NCBI GenBank assembly: GCA_050261675.1
Contig: JBLNDO010000015.1
Location: 1 to 7,384 of the forward strand
Direction of reading: 5' to 3'
Source of the DNA: DASUBN01 sp050261675
GTDB lineage: Bacteria > Pseudomonadota > Gammaproteobacteria > Natronospirales > REEB76
Length of the DNA: 7,384 nt
Positions 6,516-7,384 of the stretch are shown one piece after another. The notes under the pieces were generated by a model. It ran no database searches. It saw only the letters and a program-made list of their open reading frames with translations, and was not told the origin of the DNA. Made by a program: the position numbers and the translations under genes. The number at the start of each line of letters is the position of its first letter. Position 1 is the first letter of the stretch.

Positions 6516-6896
6516 CTAAATGTTCGGGTCGCGGAGCCAGGCGAGGGCGGAAGTGGCGTCCGGGAAGAGTTGCACGAAATAACCGCGGTTCCGGCACACG
6601 TCCTCGTAGAACTCGAAGATTTCCTTCCTGTAGCCGTCCTTGGGCAAGACCACCGCGGCGTGCACCTGTCGGGACACGCCCATCTGGTCGTAGAGTTCCG
6701 GCAGCTGGTAGACGGCGACGGTGGGCACGTCGAAATGCGCGTCGTAGCAGTCGAGCAGGAGCCGCAGGCTGCCTTTCTCGATCAGGGCGGCGACGATCTT
6801 GAGGGTGGTGGCGCGCAGTTCGTCCGCGGCGAAATCGCCTTGGTATTTCACCTTGAGCAGCTTGTTCTTGTCGGTGACTTCAAGCTTCCACGGCAT
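6516..6896 (-). CDS. SpoIIAA/STAS-like small cytoplasmic protein
   Basis: From the ATG at 6896 the product has 126 residues, MPWKLEVTDKNKLLKVKYQG onward. The alternation of short strands (KLEV, LLKVKYQGDF, LRLLLDC 44-50, AAVVLP 80-85, YFVQLF 106-111) with helices, plus the final DATSALAWL helix, matches the SpoIIAA-like (STAS/SEC14-type) small domain proteins. Members usually bind partners or lipid-like ligands rather than catalyse reactions; the role here is unknown. The DC at 49-50 lies where STAS proteins carry their conserved D(S/C) turn, which in some anti-anti-sigma factors is phosphorylated on Ser; here it is Cys followed by Tyr. The frame extends upstream to a GTG at 6947, but GAGGG about six bases before the ATG and the family's typical MP(Y/W)KLE beginning favour 6896. 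It lies 146 bases after the EAL gene and 82 before the peroxiredoxin gene. Confidence 0.72.
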   Translation of the reverse strand: MPWKLEVTDKNKLLKVKYQGDFAADELRATTLKIVAALIEKGSLRLLLDCYDAHFDVPTVAVYQLPELYDQMGVSRQVHAAVVLPKDGYRKEIFEFYEDVCRNRGYFVQLFPDATSALAWLRDPNI

Positions 6897-6943
6897 GGGC
6901 GCCCTCGAAGACGTCGCCGGCTTGGGATTGCCGTTCCAGTCTA

Positions 6944-6964
6944 GCACCGCGCAAAAGGCGGTGC
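6944..6964. repeat. Short inverted repeat upstream of the STAS-like gene
   Basis: GCACCGC (6944-6950) and GCGGTGC (6958-6964) are perfect inverted repeats around a seven-base loop. There is no T-run on the minus strand after it, so it is not a standard terminator for the EAL gene. It would sit in the leader of the STAS-like gene if that gene has its own promoter. Function unknown. Confidence 0.35.
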
Positions 6965-7042
6965 GGCACTGGTATTGACGTTATGTGCTTTCGGGCATGC
7001 GGTCGGTCGGAAATCTGCACGCGAGTGTGGAGGGACATCGCC

Positions 7043-7384
7043 CTAGGGGGCGGCCCGTTGCAGGGTTTCGAGGGAAGCCAGCGGCACGGGCCGGTGGATG
7101 GCATAGCCTTGGGCGTAGTGCACGCCCAGCTCCCGGAGGCGGGGCATCACGGCGGCATCCTCCACCCATTCGGCGATGCAGGTGATGCCGCGTAGCGCGG
7201 CCACTTGGGCGAGGGAGCGGATCACGACTTCCGCGGCCGGATCCTTCCCCAGGTCCCGGACGAAACGCCCGTCGATTTTGACGATGGTCACGGGCAGCTC
7301 GCTCAGGTAGCCGAAGCTCGCCACGCCGGCGCCGAAGTCGTCCAGGGCGATCTCGAAGCCCTGCTGGCGCAGTCCGCGCAGGTT
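7043..7384 (-). CDS. EAL-domain protein, C-terminal fragment (runs off right edge)
   Basis: The 113 residues visible are the last part of an EAL cyclic-di-GMP phosphodiesterase domain. In order they show IALDDFGAG (12-20), FGYLSELPVTIVKIDGRFV (24-42), IAEWVED (70-76) and the closing QGYAIHRPVP (92-101), with the stop 12 residues later. The paired Asp of the DDFG loop, the Lys of VKID, the Glu of AEWVE and the Gln of QG correspond to metal- and substrate-binding positions of active EAL enzymes, so this part looks catalytically intact. The EAL signature itself and any GGDEF, PAS or membrane segments lie beyond the window. Trp replaces the usual Gly in AEGVE. The gene is on the same strand as the STAS-like gene but 146 bases away. 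Confidence 0.92.
   Translation of the reverse strand, partial: NLRGLRQQGFEIALDDFGAGVASFGYLSELPVTIVKIDGRFVRDLGKDPAAEVVIRSLAQVAALRGITCIAEWVEDAAVMPRLRELGVHYAQGYAIHRPVPLASLETLQRAAP

Noticed and set aside
7039..7052. Small hairpin CGCCC-TAGG-GGGCG over the stop codon of the EAL gene
   Set aside because: The stem is only five pairs and no T-run follows, so it is not supportable as a terminator.

Overview
The window is GC-rich, densely coded proteobacterial DNA. Strong G/C third-position bias gives very long antisense shadow frames over the real genes. A periplasmic S9 peptidase, a secreted PrxQ-type peroxiredoxin, an EAL-domain protein, a BrnT-type toxin start and a GTCATTCC-type palindromic intergenic repeat together suggest a gamma- or betaproteobacterium. 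I cannot name the genus.

Layout from left to right. (1) Positions 1-66 hold the first codons of a minus-strand BrnT-family toxin gene that runs off the left edge. Behind it lies an AT-rich promoter containing a perfect 14-bp palindrome, probably its operator. (2) Positions 70-660 form a lower-GC islet with one small plus-strand gene (227-550) for a two-helix membrane protein of unknown function. (3) A minus-strand pair transcribed from about 3690 down to 667 encodes a multi-pass membrane protein with a sensor-like N-terminus and a GAF-like C-terminus but no kinase or other output domain. Eight bases later comes a DUF2252 protein with motifs like those of the aminoglycoside-phosphotransferase fold. 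(4) Divergent from this pair, a plus-strand gene (3779-5761) encodes an exported S9 prolyl-oligopeptidase-family serine peptidase with a complete catalytic triad. (5) Its stop codon lies inside a perfect 38-bp palindrome, which overlaps the left end of a roughly 94-bp MITE-like element with 28-bp imperfect terminal inverted repeats. Together these fill the gap between convergent genes. (6) Then, all on the minus strand, come a periplasmic PrxQ-like peroxiredoxin, a SpoIIAA/STAS-like small protein, and the C-terminal 113 residues of an EAL-domain protein cut by the right edge.

How the genes work together is mostly inference. The sensor-like membrane protein and the DUF2252 protein are very probably co-expressed and translationally coupled, and they are the best candidate here for an undescribed functional pair: a membrane sensor lacking an output domain, next to a possible small-molecule or protein kinase-like enzyme. 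The peptidase and the peroxiredoxin are both exported, but they are convergent and separated by the palindromic elements, so shared regulation is not suggested. I see no tRNA, rRNA, CRISPR array or complete transposase gene.
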